Origin: Vibrio alfacsensis
GTDB lineage: Bacteria; Pseudomonadota; Gammaproteobacteria; Enterobacterales; Vibrionaceae
Assembly (NCBI RefSeq): GCF_003544875.1
Contig: NZ_CP032094.1
Span: 310,001-374,000, forward strand
Direction: 5' to 3'
Length of the DNA: 64,000 bases
The notes under the pieces were generated by a model. That model saw nothing but the letters and a program-made list of their open reading frames with translations. It had not been told where the DNA came from and searched no databases. The translations under genes were made by a program, and so were the position numbers. Shown here one piece after another: positions 17,492 to 25,692 of the stretch. Within the stretch, counting starts at the first letter, position 1. Each line of letters starts with the position of its first letter.

Positions 17492-18220
17492 CTAAGAGGA
17501 CAGTAATTGATTGAGTTGCTTAAGCGCTTGTTTGTGCAGCTGGCAGATCCGAGGTGGAGTCAGATCGAGCACAAGGGCGATTTCATGTAAATTGAGTTCG
17601 TGTTGATAAAACAGCGTCAGCAACAGTTGATCTCGTTTGGACAACTTGTTTAATGCAGTTTCCAAGCTTCGACGGATATGTTCATGTTCCATACCGTCAT
17701 ATTGACCGCCAAACTGGTTGTCGTTACCACTTTCCATCAGTTGATCAAGACTTTGCATTTCGCCCGCTAATGCTGCATTTTGCCTGTTGTAATAATCTTG
17801 CTCATCGGTCCCCAAAGCGTTGATGATTTCGGTGTCGGTAGGTAACCGTCCCAAAGCACGTGTAAGATCGCGGGTCACATCATTGAGCTCGTGAGCTTGT
17901 TGACGAGTTTTACGAGAGCGCCAGTCGAGACGTCGTAGTTCATCCAAAATCGCCCCTCGCACTCGGCAAACGGCAAATGCAGGAAAATGAGGGTCGTCTA
18001 CGTCACCATAGCGTCGGCCTGCTTCGATAAGCGCAATTAATCCAATCTGCTGCATGTCTTCGACGCTGCAATGAGAAGTCGCGTGTATTCGCAATTGATT
18101 GACGACTCGTTTAACCATCACTTGGTGGCGTTGGAGCAGCGCATTTTCATCAATAGCACGAGACGCGGTGTGAGCTTCGTCTGCTGAGGTATAACTTTCC
18201 TGTAAGTTCATCTCCAACAT
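17492..18220 (-). CDS. lafS: Lateral flagellar sigma factor LafS (sigma-28/FliA family)
   Basis: A 242-residue sigma factor. Region 2 (VEDMQQIGLIALIEAGRRY, then FAVCRVRGAILDELR) and region 4 (SKRDQLLLTLFYQHELNLHEIALVLDLTPPRICQLHKQALKQL) are those of FliA. LafS directs transcription of late lateral genes such as lafA, the motor genes and fliD. It lies 12 bases after fliL within the minus-strand operon. Standard length; no damage seen. Confidence 0.92.
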   Translation of the reverse strand: MLEMNLQESYTSADEAHTASRAIDENALLQRHQVMVKRVVNQLRIHATSHCSVEDMQQIGLIALIEAGRRYGDVDDPHFPAFAVCRVRGAILDELRRLDWRSRKTRQQAHELNDVTRDLTRALGRLPTDTEIINALGTDEQDYYNRQNAALAGEMQSLDQLMESGNDNQFGGQYDGMEHEHIRRSLETALNKLSKRDQLLLTLFYQHELNLHEIALVLDLTPPRICQLHKQALKQLNQLLSS

Positions 18221-18232
18221 GGCTGTGCTCCG

Positions 18233-18736
18233 TTATTGCACGACATATTTGGTGAGTAACACATCATCAATATCATGAACGATATCCGTCTCGGAAAATG
18301 CCAAAAGCAGTGTGTCTTTCACTTCGTTTTGAAGCCCATCAATGGCCCCGGTTTGCTGCAACTCATCAAATGTTTTATTACTAAATAGTTTGAGTAATGA
18401 GTTTTGGACGACAGGCATATAGTTGTCCAATTGTTGAATGCGCTCAGGTCGGCGAGTTTCGATGGCAAGTTCTAGCATCACGAAATGAGTTTGCCTTTTT
18501 CCTTTGACTGTCAAAACAATTTTATCCAAAGGGTGGAAACTTGGGTGTTCGTTCTTTGCGTCCTCTTTACTCAAAAAATTGAAAGATAGGTTGTCGAGTA
18601 GGGAGTTTGAGCTACTAGGTGATGTTTGTGTATTTTTGTTAAGATACCAAATACCGCCTGTGACGGTGGCGGCCGAGACGAGGGCACTGGTGAGGATCAT
18701 AGTGGTAAATAGCGCGATCATGTTTTTTTTGGTCAT
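18233..18736 (-). CDS. lafF: Lateral FliL-like basal body-associated protein (LafF)
   Basis: A 167-residue protein with an N-terminal membrane anchor (about residues 5-30) and a periplasmic C-terminal domain beginning HPLDKIVLTVKG, the FliL core that associates with stators. It ends LLTKYVVQ. FliL proteins support stator function and torque at the motor. It sits between fliK and lafS in the usual laf order (lafB-lafC-lafD-lafE-lafF-lafS). The name lafF follows V. parahaemolyticus usage. Confidence 0.8.
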   Translation of the reverse strand: MTKKNMIALFTTMILTSALVSAATVTGGIWYLNKNTQTSPSSSNSLLDNLSFNFLSKEDAKNEHPSFHPLDKIVLTVKGKRQTHFVMLELAIETRRPERIQQLDNYMPVVQNSLLKLFSNKTFDELQQTGAIDGLQNEVKDTLLLAFSETDIVHDIDDVLLTKYVVQ

Positions 18737-18758
18737 AACCTTTTTTCCTCGATGTGCA

Positions 18759-19809
18759 TTAAGCTTGAGTATTTAGCCAATGCTCTGAATAGCTTGGTGT
18801 ATTAGATTGGAGTGAATGGACTTCTTTGGCAGAAAAGATATTTGTATCTTCTTCGTATTGCTCTTGCTGTTGAGACCGTTGACCTTGCTCAGAGCCGACG
18901 TTCACATCAACGTGAACAAAGTTTTGTTCTTGTAGTTCGGCGCGAAGACGTTCAGAGACTTGCATGAGTGCTTCACGAGTTGCTGCAGTGTTGGCATTGA
19001 TTTGCACACTCAGACGATCGCCCTCAACACGGACTAAAACGTCTAACTTCCCGAGATCGGGTGGGTCAAGACGAATTTTGGCTTCCTGTACATTTTGTTG
19101 AGCTTGGAGTGTCACACGGTCATGAAGCACCTGCATCATTTGTTCGCCCCATTTAGCCGCCGAAGTGTCGACTCGAATAGGGGCCCATTCAGGTTTGGTG
19201 GCTGTGGAAGACTCTGTCGGGGAAGTGTGGAGCCACCTCACTCACCATCGATTGCATGGTTGGAGCTTGCGTTGTTACTAGCTGAATCGCGGCAGGCGTC
19301 TGGTTTGGCTGAGTGTGAGCCGATGTCGCTTCTATTCCGGCCATAGCGCTAGGAGACACTGAACTCGATGTGAAAGTGCCGCTGAATGCTGCCGATTCGC
19401 GAGAGGTAATACTAGGGATTTGCGCGGCCATAGAGGATGACAAATCTCGACCAATACGATGTTCATTGTGTAGCGCTGTTGAACTGCCGAACGACGCTGC
19501 GTGTTGAGAGGACAACATATCGAGCGTTGTATCTTTGGATATATCCGTGCTGACTTGTGTGAGCGTGTGAGTTAATGCCATTGACGAAGATGAATCTATC
19601 GCTTTCTCGCCTTGAGCGCTTTGCTGTTCAGTGCTGGCAGGCTCAGCGTGCTCAAATGATGGCGTAAGGGGAGCAAAGACACTCTGCAAATTAAATGATT
19701 CCGTCGTGTTCTGCTGATTGAATCCATTGGCGGCAGTTACGGAACTTTTCTGTGCCGATGCTTCGCCACACGCTAAACCGGATGGCTGTTTCATTGCATT
19801 CACTAGCAT
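18759..19809 (-). pseudogene. lafE: Lateral hook-length control protein FliK (LafE), broken by one indel
   Basis: Two overlapping frames make one protein. The first (19809 down to about 19220) is a low-complexity Ser/Thr/Gln-rich region of about 195 residues, typical of the FliK secreted ruler N-terminus. The second (to 18759) holds the FliK C-terminal hook-length domain, with EAKIRLDPPDLGKLDVLV and VNVGSEQ. Their frames differ by one base near 19221-19226, where dropping one C in GCTCCAC joins EVA to HTSPTES. The restored length is about 350 residues. FliK sets hook length and switches export specificity by contacting FlhB. If the indel is real, polyhook cells would be expected; otherwise it is a sequence error. 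Confidence 0.82.
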
Positions 19810-19812
19810 CTG

Positions 19813-20127
19813 TTAGTACTCCATCGTCATGGCAAGATGGTAAGCTTGAGCTCGTTCTTGTTCTGATTGCATGTTTTCTAACTTATTTTCTAGCTCACAG
19901 GCCGCTTTTTTTAAGGCACAAAAAGCCTGACGGTGGGAAAATTTGAGCTTTTCAATATCGTAACGAAGAGCCGGTTCGCTGAGGCAGTTAGGGTCGCTTC
20001 TCAAGATATTCCCCATGGTCATATCAAGTTGCTTAAGCGCATCCCAATCTTGATGCTCTACCGCTTCTTCGATGCAATTTGTCAACCGCTTAAGGAGAGC
20101 GGATGTGACTTTAGGCGAGTTTTCCAA
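19813..20127 (-). CDS. lafD: Lateral FliT-like export chaperone (LafD)
   Basis: A 104-residue all-helical protein with charged coiled segments (CELENKLENMQSEQERAQAY at the C-terminal end). In position it matches FliT/LafD: it starts 17 bases inside the end of fliS and is followed by fliK. FliT chaperones FliD. The family is poorly conserved, so the name rests mainly on gene order and size. Confidence 0.7.
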   Translation of the reverse strand: MENSPKVTSALLKRLTNCIEEAVEHQDWDALKQLDMTMGNILRSDPNCLSEPALRYDIEKLKFSHRQAFCALKKAACELENKLENMQSEQERAQAYHLAMTMEY

Positions 20128-20497
20128 AACCTACCCATCCTTCTCGAATGTTGCCCATAACGCGTTCAACGTTAGTGAGTTTGTCTAAATCGTTGTGTAC
20201 GCTAGCGTTAAACAGTTCTAGTTGGCAAAAGTCATAGAGTTGATGCAAGTTTTCAGCAATCTCACCGCCGTTTTCCATATCTAGCGCGCTGTCTAAGCCC
20301 ACTAAGATATTCATGCATTTATTGATGCTTGCCCCTTTTTGCGCCAGTCGTCCTGCACTCATGTGGCCACGAGCACGTTCTACTTCATTGAGTAGTCCGT
20401 CTATTAGCATCACCACAAGTTGGTGTGGTGATGCAGCGGCGGCCTGCGCATTCAAATCTACTTGTTGGTACGAATCGTACCCAGAATCTAAAAACAT
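20111..20497 (-). CDS. lafC: Lateral flagellin chaperone FliS (LafC)
   Basis: A 128-residue helical protein with the FliS motifs ASPHQLVVMLIDGLLNEVERARG and GGEIAENLHQLYDFC. FliS binds the C-terminus of unfolded flagellin and keeps it export-competent. It lies 13 bases after fliD and overlaps the fliT-like gene by 17 bases, so it is operonic. Confidence 0.88.
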   Translation of the reverse strand: MFLDSGYDSYQQVDLNAQAAAASPHQLVVMLIDGLLNEVERARGHMSAGRLAQKGASINKCMNILVGLDSALDMENGGEIAENLHQLYDFCQLELFNASVHNDLDKLTNVERVMGNIREGWVGFGKLA

Positions 20498-20510
20498 ATA
20501 AGTTTATCTC

Positions 20511-21863
20511 CTAGCCAAACAACGACATGTTTGAGTTCATTTGAGTAATAACGGCGTTCATTTGCGTAAATTGTGCAAGGTACCGGTTGTAAGACATGCT
20601 GTATTTGCGATCGAGTTGATCCATTTTGTCGTCAATTCGGCTGACATTGTTCTCTAACGTCTCTTTTTTGGTCGATAACATGCCGCTGCCCGTTTGGATG
20701 TAAGGCTCCATGACCTTTTCCATCGAGTCGAGTAAGCCACCGTCACCGTTAAACAATTGCTCTAATGCCGCGCCACCATTTTTTTGTGCCTCAGTGAACT
20801 TTTCGTCATCTAACGCAAGTTTTCCTTCGCTGTTAATACTCAGTCCAACGGTGTATAAACTGGTGCCACTAAACTCAGTTCGAATCATGTTTGAAAGCTG
20901 ACTTTTAATCGAACGCATGGTTGAATCACTTGCAAGAGCACCACGCTTTTGATCTTCCCCACCGATGGCCATATGCTCGTCAATGGTTGACATCACATTG
21001 TTAAAGGCATCGATAAATTTCGTGATCTGTTCTTTGGTAGCTTCGCTATCAGGACCAACAGCCATACTGATCGGTGCGTCGTCGACGGTTTGCGCTTTGG
21101 TTACGGTGATATCGACACCCTCAATCACACCCTCAAAGGTGTTACTTGCGTTGGTCAGTTTTAACCCCGTATCTTTTGCACCTAACCAGATAATGGCGTC
21201 TTTAGGTTCTGAGATGGTGTTTAAATTTGCCCCAAATGCGTTAGAGAACCAATCGTCTGTGCCTGCGGTGGTGCCGCTGACTTCAATCGCAACTTTGTTC
21301 GCTTCGCCGGTCTCTGCGGAGGCAAACATCAGGTGTGTCTCACCGTTAGATCGAACCAGTGTCGCATTCACGCCGGGGTTGTTCTTGTCATTGTTAACGG
21401 TATTAACCAGTTCGGACATGGTTGCTTTACCATCACCGTCGATATCGACGGTAGAAAGGTCGACAATTAACTCCTCACCGTTCACGGTGAATTTCATTTC
21501 GCCAGTGGTTGGAATTTCCGTATCAGCCGCGATTGAAGTACTACCAAAGTTAGCCGATGCTTGGTGGTTAGTTGCCACTTGTTCAACAAAAATTTGGTAA
21601 TTACCACCAATCGCGTTAGCGTCAACACTGGCACTAAAGAATCCATCTTCTGAAGTGCTTGCTGAGTTGCTAATAACACTGTTACCAAATCCACTCATGC
21701 TCGTGATAACACTTCTAAATTCACGCATTGCAGATTCAACTTTACCAATCGCGCCAATTTGCGCTTGGTACTTATCAGCTTGCAATTGATAGCGATCCTG
21801 AAAAGGCTGCACTTCGTAAGTGGCTAGCGATGTAGCCATAGTGATTGGATCGATCGAACTCAT
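20511..21863 (-). CDS. lafB: Lateral flagellar cap protein FliD (LafB)
   Basis: I place the start at the ATG at 21863 (MSSIDPITMATSLATYEVQP) because AGGAAACGAG lies just upstream; an in-frame ATG at 21896 adds only 11 unconserved residues. The protein is about 450 residues. The N-terminal conserved block YQLQADKYQAQIGAIGKV and the C-terminal coiled coil (MDQLDRKYSMSYNRYLAQFTQMNAVITQM) are those of FliD, which caps the filament and guides flagellin folding. It is preceded by about 300 AT-rich bases and begins the minus-strand fliD-S-T-K-L-lafS-T-U block. Confidence 0.9.
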   Translation of the reverse strand: MSSIDPITMATSLATYEVQPFQDRYQLQADKYQAQIGAIGKVESAMREFRSVITSMSGFGNSVISNSASTSEDGFFSASVDANAIGGNYQIFVEQVATNHQASANFGSTSIAADTEIPTTGEMKFTVNGEELIVDLSTVDIDGDGKATMSELVNTVNNDKNNPGVNATLVRSNGETHLMFASAETGEANKVAIEVSGTTAGTDDWFSNAFGANLNTISEPKDAIIWLGAKDTGLKLTNASNTFEGVIEGVDITVTKAQTVDDAPISMAVGPDSEATKEQITKFIDAFNNVMSTIDEHMAIGGEDQKRGALASDSTMRSIKSQLSNMIRTEFSGTSLYTVGLSINSEGKLALDDEKFTEAQKNGGAALEQLFNGDGGLLDSMEKVMEPYIQTGSGMLSTKKETLENNVSRIDDKMDQLDRKYSMSYNRYLAQFTQMNAVITQMNSNMSLFG

Positions 21864-22167
21864 TTCTCGTTTCCTAAAATTGATGAACCCGTGCAATGAT
21901 TACAATTAGCAAAAGCGATCCATTATTTTTATATAATTAAAACAATGGCTTGAGTGTTATTTTGCTTTTATAAGGAAGAAATGTTCCATGTGGTGCTTCC
22001 TTGCTTCCTTACTTCCTTAGGAAATCTTTGCTTATACACAATGTTAAAGGCGACCAAATAGTGGAAATAATTAACTGGGAAAGTGATGAATATGAAATGT
22101 GCCCCATACTTGCTTGGCATGAGGCATGAGGCATGAGGCATGAGGCATGAGGCATGAGTAGATGTGA
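21864..22167 (-). promoter_or_regulatory. AT-rich gap upstream of lateral fliD
   Basis: About 300 bases with no gene. It holds the likely promoter for fliD and the following operon, but I could not find a convincing sigma-28 box. It also holds short CTTCC-type direct repeats (21994-22020) and the heptamer repeat described separately. Confidence 0.35.
22117..22158. repeat. Heptanucleotide tandem repeat (GCATGAG), six perfect copies
   Basis: Six exact head-to-tail copies of a 7-base unit, 42 bases in total, starting 10 bases downstream of the stop of the 22168 gene on the minus strand. It is outside any gene, so copy-number change would not shift a frame. A 7-base unit is prone to slippage. 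Confidence 0.95.
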
Positions 22168-22422
22168 TTAATGTGCCGTATTAAGGATAGGTACAATTTC
22201 GTAGCGTAGAATGTCCGCAATGTGTGTGAAATCGTCATTTTTGCGAGCTTCACCGACACGACTGAGTACTTCGAGTACGAACGTTTTTTGCTCATCGACT
22301 TCAAAGAGTTTGGCGAATAACATGGAGCATTGGGCAAGCAAAATATCGCCAGTGATGTGATCACCATAGGAGTAAACGAGCGATGCTTTTAAAAAAAGCG
22401 CCTCCAATGGACTAGTTTGCAT
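22168..22422 (-). CDS. Small protein encoded downstream of the Maf glycosyltransferase
   Basis: An 84-residue helical protein of unknown function (MQTSPLEALFLKASLVYSYGDHITG at its start; shorter if counted from there). I choose ATG 22422 because GGAG lies 7 bases upstream; it overlaps the maf stop (22412) by 11 bases, so it is translationally coupled to maf. The 22434 ATG lacks a ribosome site. It has no signal peptide. The tight link suggests a partner in flagellin modification or export, but this is inference. Confidence 0.6.
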   Translation of the reverse strand: MQTSPLEALFLKASLVYSYGDHITGDILLAQCSMLFAKLFEVDEQKTFVLEVLSRVGEARKNDDFTHIADILRYEIVPILNTAH

Positions 22423-23737
22423 GTTGATCTCCATTTAATTCATCAAAGTATGATGCGCCAAGTATCTTGGCTCCCATGCGACTCATGTTGTAAAAGCGAG
22501 TGTTAGGAGCAGAGCTAATGAGATTCTCCACACCTGTGGCAAACATACGGTACGTTGGTGAGGTTTTGATCATTTCACCGTAACCATTTTCCGTGATGGC
22601 TGTCATGGTTGAGTTATGGTCATTTGAATCGTTATCCATTGAGGCGTGGATAATTTCACCCGGGAAGCCAAAGTCACAGCCAATTAGACGAATGTTTTTC
22701 GTCCCTTGGATTAGTGTGGTGTGGATTAATGGGTGAATGACAGAGCCGTACACATAAGGACGGAATACCGTTGGTAATTCGTTGTTGATACGATCATAAG
22801 TGTGGTCGGCTAAATGTAAGTAGTATTTTTCACCGTGCCACTGAGTAAAATGCCCTAAAGGTAAACGGCTTGCAGCGATGAGAATGGTGTTTTGCGCGAT
22901 ATGAAATGGGATGTAACTTTCAGGAATATCAATATCGATGGCATACACCACATCAGGTTTAATCCCGTTCTCTAATAGACACTTACACGCGGTAGCTGCC
23001 GCGATAAAGTGGGGACGTGATTTTTGGTGATAAATGGTTTTGAGTTCTTCAATGTGATGAGCAAGTGAAGGTCCTGCACCGATACAAATGGCATCTTTGA
23101 TTTTGTATTGAATAAACGTATCTATTGATGGCATGCGCTTTAATTGCGGCAGGTTTTCAGTTTCACGTTGTAAAAATGCGTCATCATTGTCGAGTTGGTT
23201 GCGATGCACGTGTTGCATGGTCAGGGTATTTTCCATGCGGAAAAATAGCCATTGGTGCGTGCGTTTAGATATAAACTTATCACCAGTTAAAATGATACAA
23301 CCACAGTCAGTCAAGCCAAGCAATTGTTGTGTAATATTGTCTGAATGCTCATTCACATAGTGAAGAGTCACGCGCGTATCGCTGAGCCAAGCATGAGGAA
23401 CTAGGGAAAGGACTAATTTGGCCAGTTCAAGATTGTACAGATAAACATGGATGGATTGGCACTCTTTATCCTGTATCAGTAATGATTGCACATTACCCAT
23501 CCCAATACCCCAAACATGGTAATTATTGCCGGATGTGAGACTACGATACTGAAACGCTTCTTCTAGAGGATCGTAAGCACTAGAAAGTTGCACATCGTTC
23601 ACTTTGAGCGTTATGTTAGTTTTTTCAACGACTTCGAATTTGAGTTCGTCAAAGCTGGCTTGTTCTAATGCACTGGCAACGATAGGCCAACGTTTACTTA
23701 TAATATCAAGGTGTTGTTGGTAGATAGGAGTCATCAT
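22412..23737 (-). CDS. maf: Maf-type flagellin glycosyltransferase (motility accessory factor, DUF115)
   Basis: A protein of about 441 residues. The central DUF115/MptE-like domain is clear, with AICIGAGPSLAHHIEELK, the HFIAAATACKCLLENGIKPDVV segment (within it the AAATA core) and IRLIGCDFGFPGE. Maf proteins transfer nonulosonic acids to Ser/Thr residues of flagellin. It directly follows lafA on the same strand, as maf-5 does in Aeromonas lateral clusters, so LafA is its likely substrate. The start I use is ATG 23737 (or 23734); the reading frame extends upstream to 23770 only through the lafA terminator. It is intact, although most donor-sugar genes near flgL are frameshifted. Confidence 0.85.
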   Translation of the reverse strand: MMTPIYQQHLDIISKRWPIVASALEQASFDELKFEVVEKTNITLKVNDVQLSSAYDPLEEAFQYRSLTSGNNYHVWGIGMGNVQSLLIQDKECQSIHVYLYNLELAKLVLSLVPHAWLSDTRVTLHYVNEHSDNITQQLLGLTDCGCIILTGDKFISKRTHQWLFFRMENTLTMQHVHRNQLDNDDAFLQRETENLPQLKRMPSIDTFIQYKIKDAICIGAGPSLAHHIEELKTIYHQKSRPHFIAAATACKCLLENGIKPDVVYAIDIDIPESYIPFHIAQNTILIAASRLPLGHFTQWHGEKYYLHLADHTYDRINNELPTVFRPYVYGSVIHPLIHTTLIQGTKNIRLIGCDFGFPGEIIHASMDNDSNDHNSTMTAITENGYGEMIKTSPTYRMFATGVENLISSAPNTRFYNMSRMGAKILGASYFDELNGDQHAN

Positions 23738-23753
23738 GTACTGCTCATAAAAT

Positions 23754-23780
23754 GAAAAACCCCACCGCAATGATGGGGTT
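23754..23780 (-). terminator. Terminator between lafA and maf
   Basis: AACCCCATC pairs with GGTGGGGTT (one G-T) around a 5-base loop and is followed on the minus strand by TTTTTC. It lies 16 bases after the lafA stop. Readthrough would be needed for lafA transcripts to reach maf, which would give high lafA and low maf expression. Confidence 0.85.
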
Positions 23781-23795
23781 GTTGAACTCTCTAGA

Positions 23796-24662
23796 TTAAC
23801 CTAGTAGAGACATTGCCATGCCAGACATCTGCTTAGTTTGGTTTAGCATTGATGTGCCTGCTTGCATCAGCATTTGGTTTTTGGTCATGCTTGCCGACTC
23901 TACCGCGAAGTCAGCATCCATGATGCGGCCTTTCGCTGCAGAGGTGTTCTCAGACATGTTACCTAGGTTCGTAATTGTGTGCTCTAGACGGTTGATGTTC
24001 GCACCTAAATCAGAACGAGCAGTACCGATTAGGCCTAGAAGACCAGTGTTACCATCCGCACCAGTAAGTGCAGTTAGTGCGGCTGCTGCACCGCCAGATG
24101 CAGTTAGGCTACCAAAACCGCCAGTTGCTGCAAGCGCGCCATTGATTGCGTTAACTGCTGTAGAAACGTTCATAGCCAGTTGATCACCAGCGTTTGTGCC
24201 AATTTGAATGTTCACTGCACCAGCAGCAAATGAGCCAGTGCTCGATTTCAGCAATGCTTGGCCACCGAAGCTTGTTGATTCCATGATATTTGTTAGTTCC
24301 GCGCTTAGTGCTTGGAACTCTTTATCCATTGCTGCTACGTCTGTCGCAGATGCGGTGTCGTTAGACGCTTGTAGTGCAAGGTCTTTCATGCGGTAAGTGA
24401 TGTTGGTCATCTCATCCATTGCACCTTCAGCAGTTTGCGCCATTGAGATACCATCTTGTGCGTTACGCATTGCCACAGACATGCCGCGTGTTTGCGCTTC
24501 TAGACGGTTTGCGATCTGTAGGCCAGCTGCATCATCTGCTGCTGAGTTGATGCGGAAACCTGTACTAAGACGCTCCATCGCAGTGTTCATCAGGTTGCTT
24601 GTTTTGTTTAGCGTGTTTTGAGTGACAAGCTGTGTGTAGTTAGTGTGCATTGATAAAGCCAT
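23796..24662 (-). CDS. lafA: Lateral flagellin LafA
   Basis: A 288-residue flagellin. The conserved N-terminal D0/D1 block ([28 protein letters not shown]) is followed by a short variable centre of about residues 150-215, rich in Ala, Gly, Ser and Thr, and the C-terminal block ([26 protein letters not shown]...) ends in the helical MAMSLLG. Ser/Thr in the centre are possible Maf targets. Start codon follows a good AAGGAGT. It is monocistronic, with its own terminator; in known lateral systems it is a LafS-dependent late gene. Confidence 0.95.
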   Translation of the reverse strand: MALSMHTNYTQLVTQNTLNKTSNLMNTAMERLSTGFRINSAADDAAGLQIANRLEAQTRGMSVAMRNAQDGISMAQTAEGAMDEMTNITYRMKDLALQASNDTASATDVAAMDKEFQALSAELTNIMESTSFGGQALLKSSTGSFAAGAVNIQIGTNAGDQLAMNVSTAVNAINGALAATGGFGSLTASGGAAAALTALTGADGNTGLLGLIGTARSDLGANINRLEHTITNLGNMSENTSAAKGRIMDADFAVESASMTKNQMLMQAGTSMLNQTKQMSGMAMSLLG

Positions 24663-24894
24663 CTTAGGACTCCTTGGTAATTTAAGTAACTAGGCTATGG
24701 GTTTCCCCTTCACACTAACTAGAGGCGGTCATTCAAGTTTGATGATTAATCTAAAATTTAAAAATTGTCCCAAATAGCCAGAATTGCTTCAATTTAGTGA
24801 GCTTCATTCCAAAAGTGGAGGCTTTCACTCTTCTTAGGGGAAAACCGCACGAATAGACAACATAGCAAGCCAAGATTCGCGTCAATTGGATGGG

Positions 24895-25692
24895 CTATTC
24901 TTCTTCGAATGACTTAAAAGAGAGTGACGTGGGGATATCACTGAAATAACCAAAGTAATGACTTGCACCTAAGAGTCGATAGCGATTTAACTCGGTTTGA
25001 CTTGCAACCCGACCTGCTACCCAAGCATAACGTTGACTTCTTAGAAATCGAGCAAGGGGTAATAGGTTTTGCTGTTGCTGCTTGTCTTCTATGGTTGCAG
25101 AGAGTTTGAGCATATCTGGCTCGAACTTAGTGATGTGCTCAAAGTGTACCTGAATGGTGGAGAGCTCAAACCACAAAGCATACGCATTCTCTTTTAATTG
25201 TTCGGCTAAGGGAAGAACGCGCTCATGTAAGCACAGTATGTCATCCCCTTGGAGGGATGGGATGACATGCTGAAAGCTACTTGAATGGAATTGCATCATT
25301 TGTTTAAGAAGATGTGAACCAGCAGGCCAAAGCAGTGCTTCGATATGGACAGGAACCACGACATTACTGATCAAATCCGGATGAAATGCTTCCAATTGAA
25401 ATTGTGTTTGACGCAAAGCTAAATACAAACTGAATAGATCTAAGCAGTATTGCATGTGTGTCGATAGAGTAAATTGATACACACTTTGCTCACCACGAGC
25501 ACCAAATCGCAAGGTGAGGTGCTGAAATTCCACCTCTCCTGTTTTGACTTCGCGAATGGCTTGGCAAGCGTGTTTGATATCGTTGTGTTTGAGTGCATCA
25601 AAGACAAGTTCATCATCGTCTGTTTCGATGTGGCCTTGTGCAAGATCGCATATATATTTGTACATTGCTTGCGTAGAGATCAAATTAGCCAA
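24895..25692 (-). CDS. Degenerate EAL-like protein next to lateral flhA
   Basis: A 265-residue protein that I do not recognise confidently. The end has the shape of an EAL phosphodiesterase domain: ARFLRSQRYAWVAGRV, SQTELNRYRLLGASHYFGYF and SDIPTSLSF resemble the 'AEGVET..L...GC..QGYYF..P' tail. The catalytic EAL, DDFG and Glu/Asp residues are not visible, so catalysis is unlikely; enzymatically dead EAL proteins such as YdiV act by protein contact. Its start overlaps the flhA stop by 8 bases, so it is coupled with the export genes. A regulatory role is inferred. Confidence 0.5.
   Translation of the reverse strand: MANLISTQAMYKYICDLAQGHIETDDDELVFDALKHNDIKHACQAIREVKTGEVEFQHLTLRFGARGEQSVYQFTLSTHMQYCLDLFSLYLALRQTQFQLEAFHPDLISNVVVPVHIEALLWPAGSHLLKQMMQFHSSSFQHVIPSLQGDDILCLHERVLPLAEQLKENAYALWFELSTIQVHFEHITKFEPDMLKLSATIEDKQQQQNLLPLARFLRSQRYAWVAGRVASQTELNRYRLLGASHYFGYFSDIPTSLSFKSFEEE

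Noticed and set aside
20965..21600. 211-codon plus-strand open frame inside fliD
   Set aside because: It is a shadow of the well-supported fliD frame on the other strand; the composition is that of reversed codons.
24771..24797. Sigma-28 promoter upstream of lafA (TAAA and GCTATTT on the minus strand)
   Set aside because: Spacing and -10 sequence fit the GCCGATAA consensus poorly; a lafA promoter must exist nearby, but I cannot point to it.
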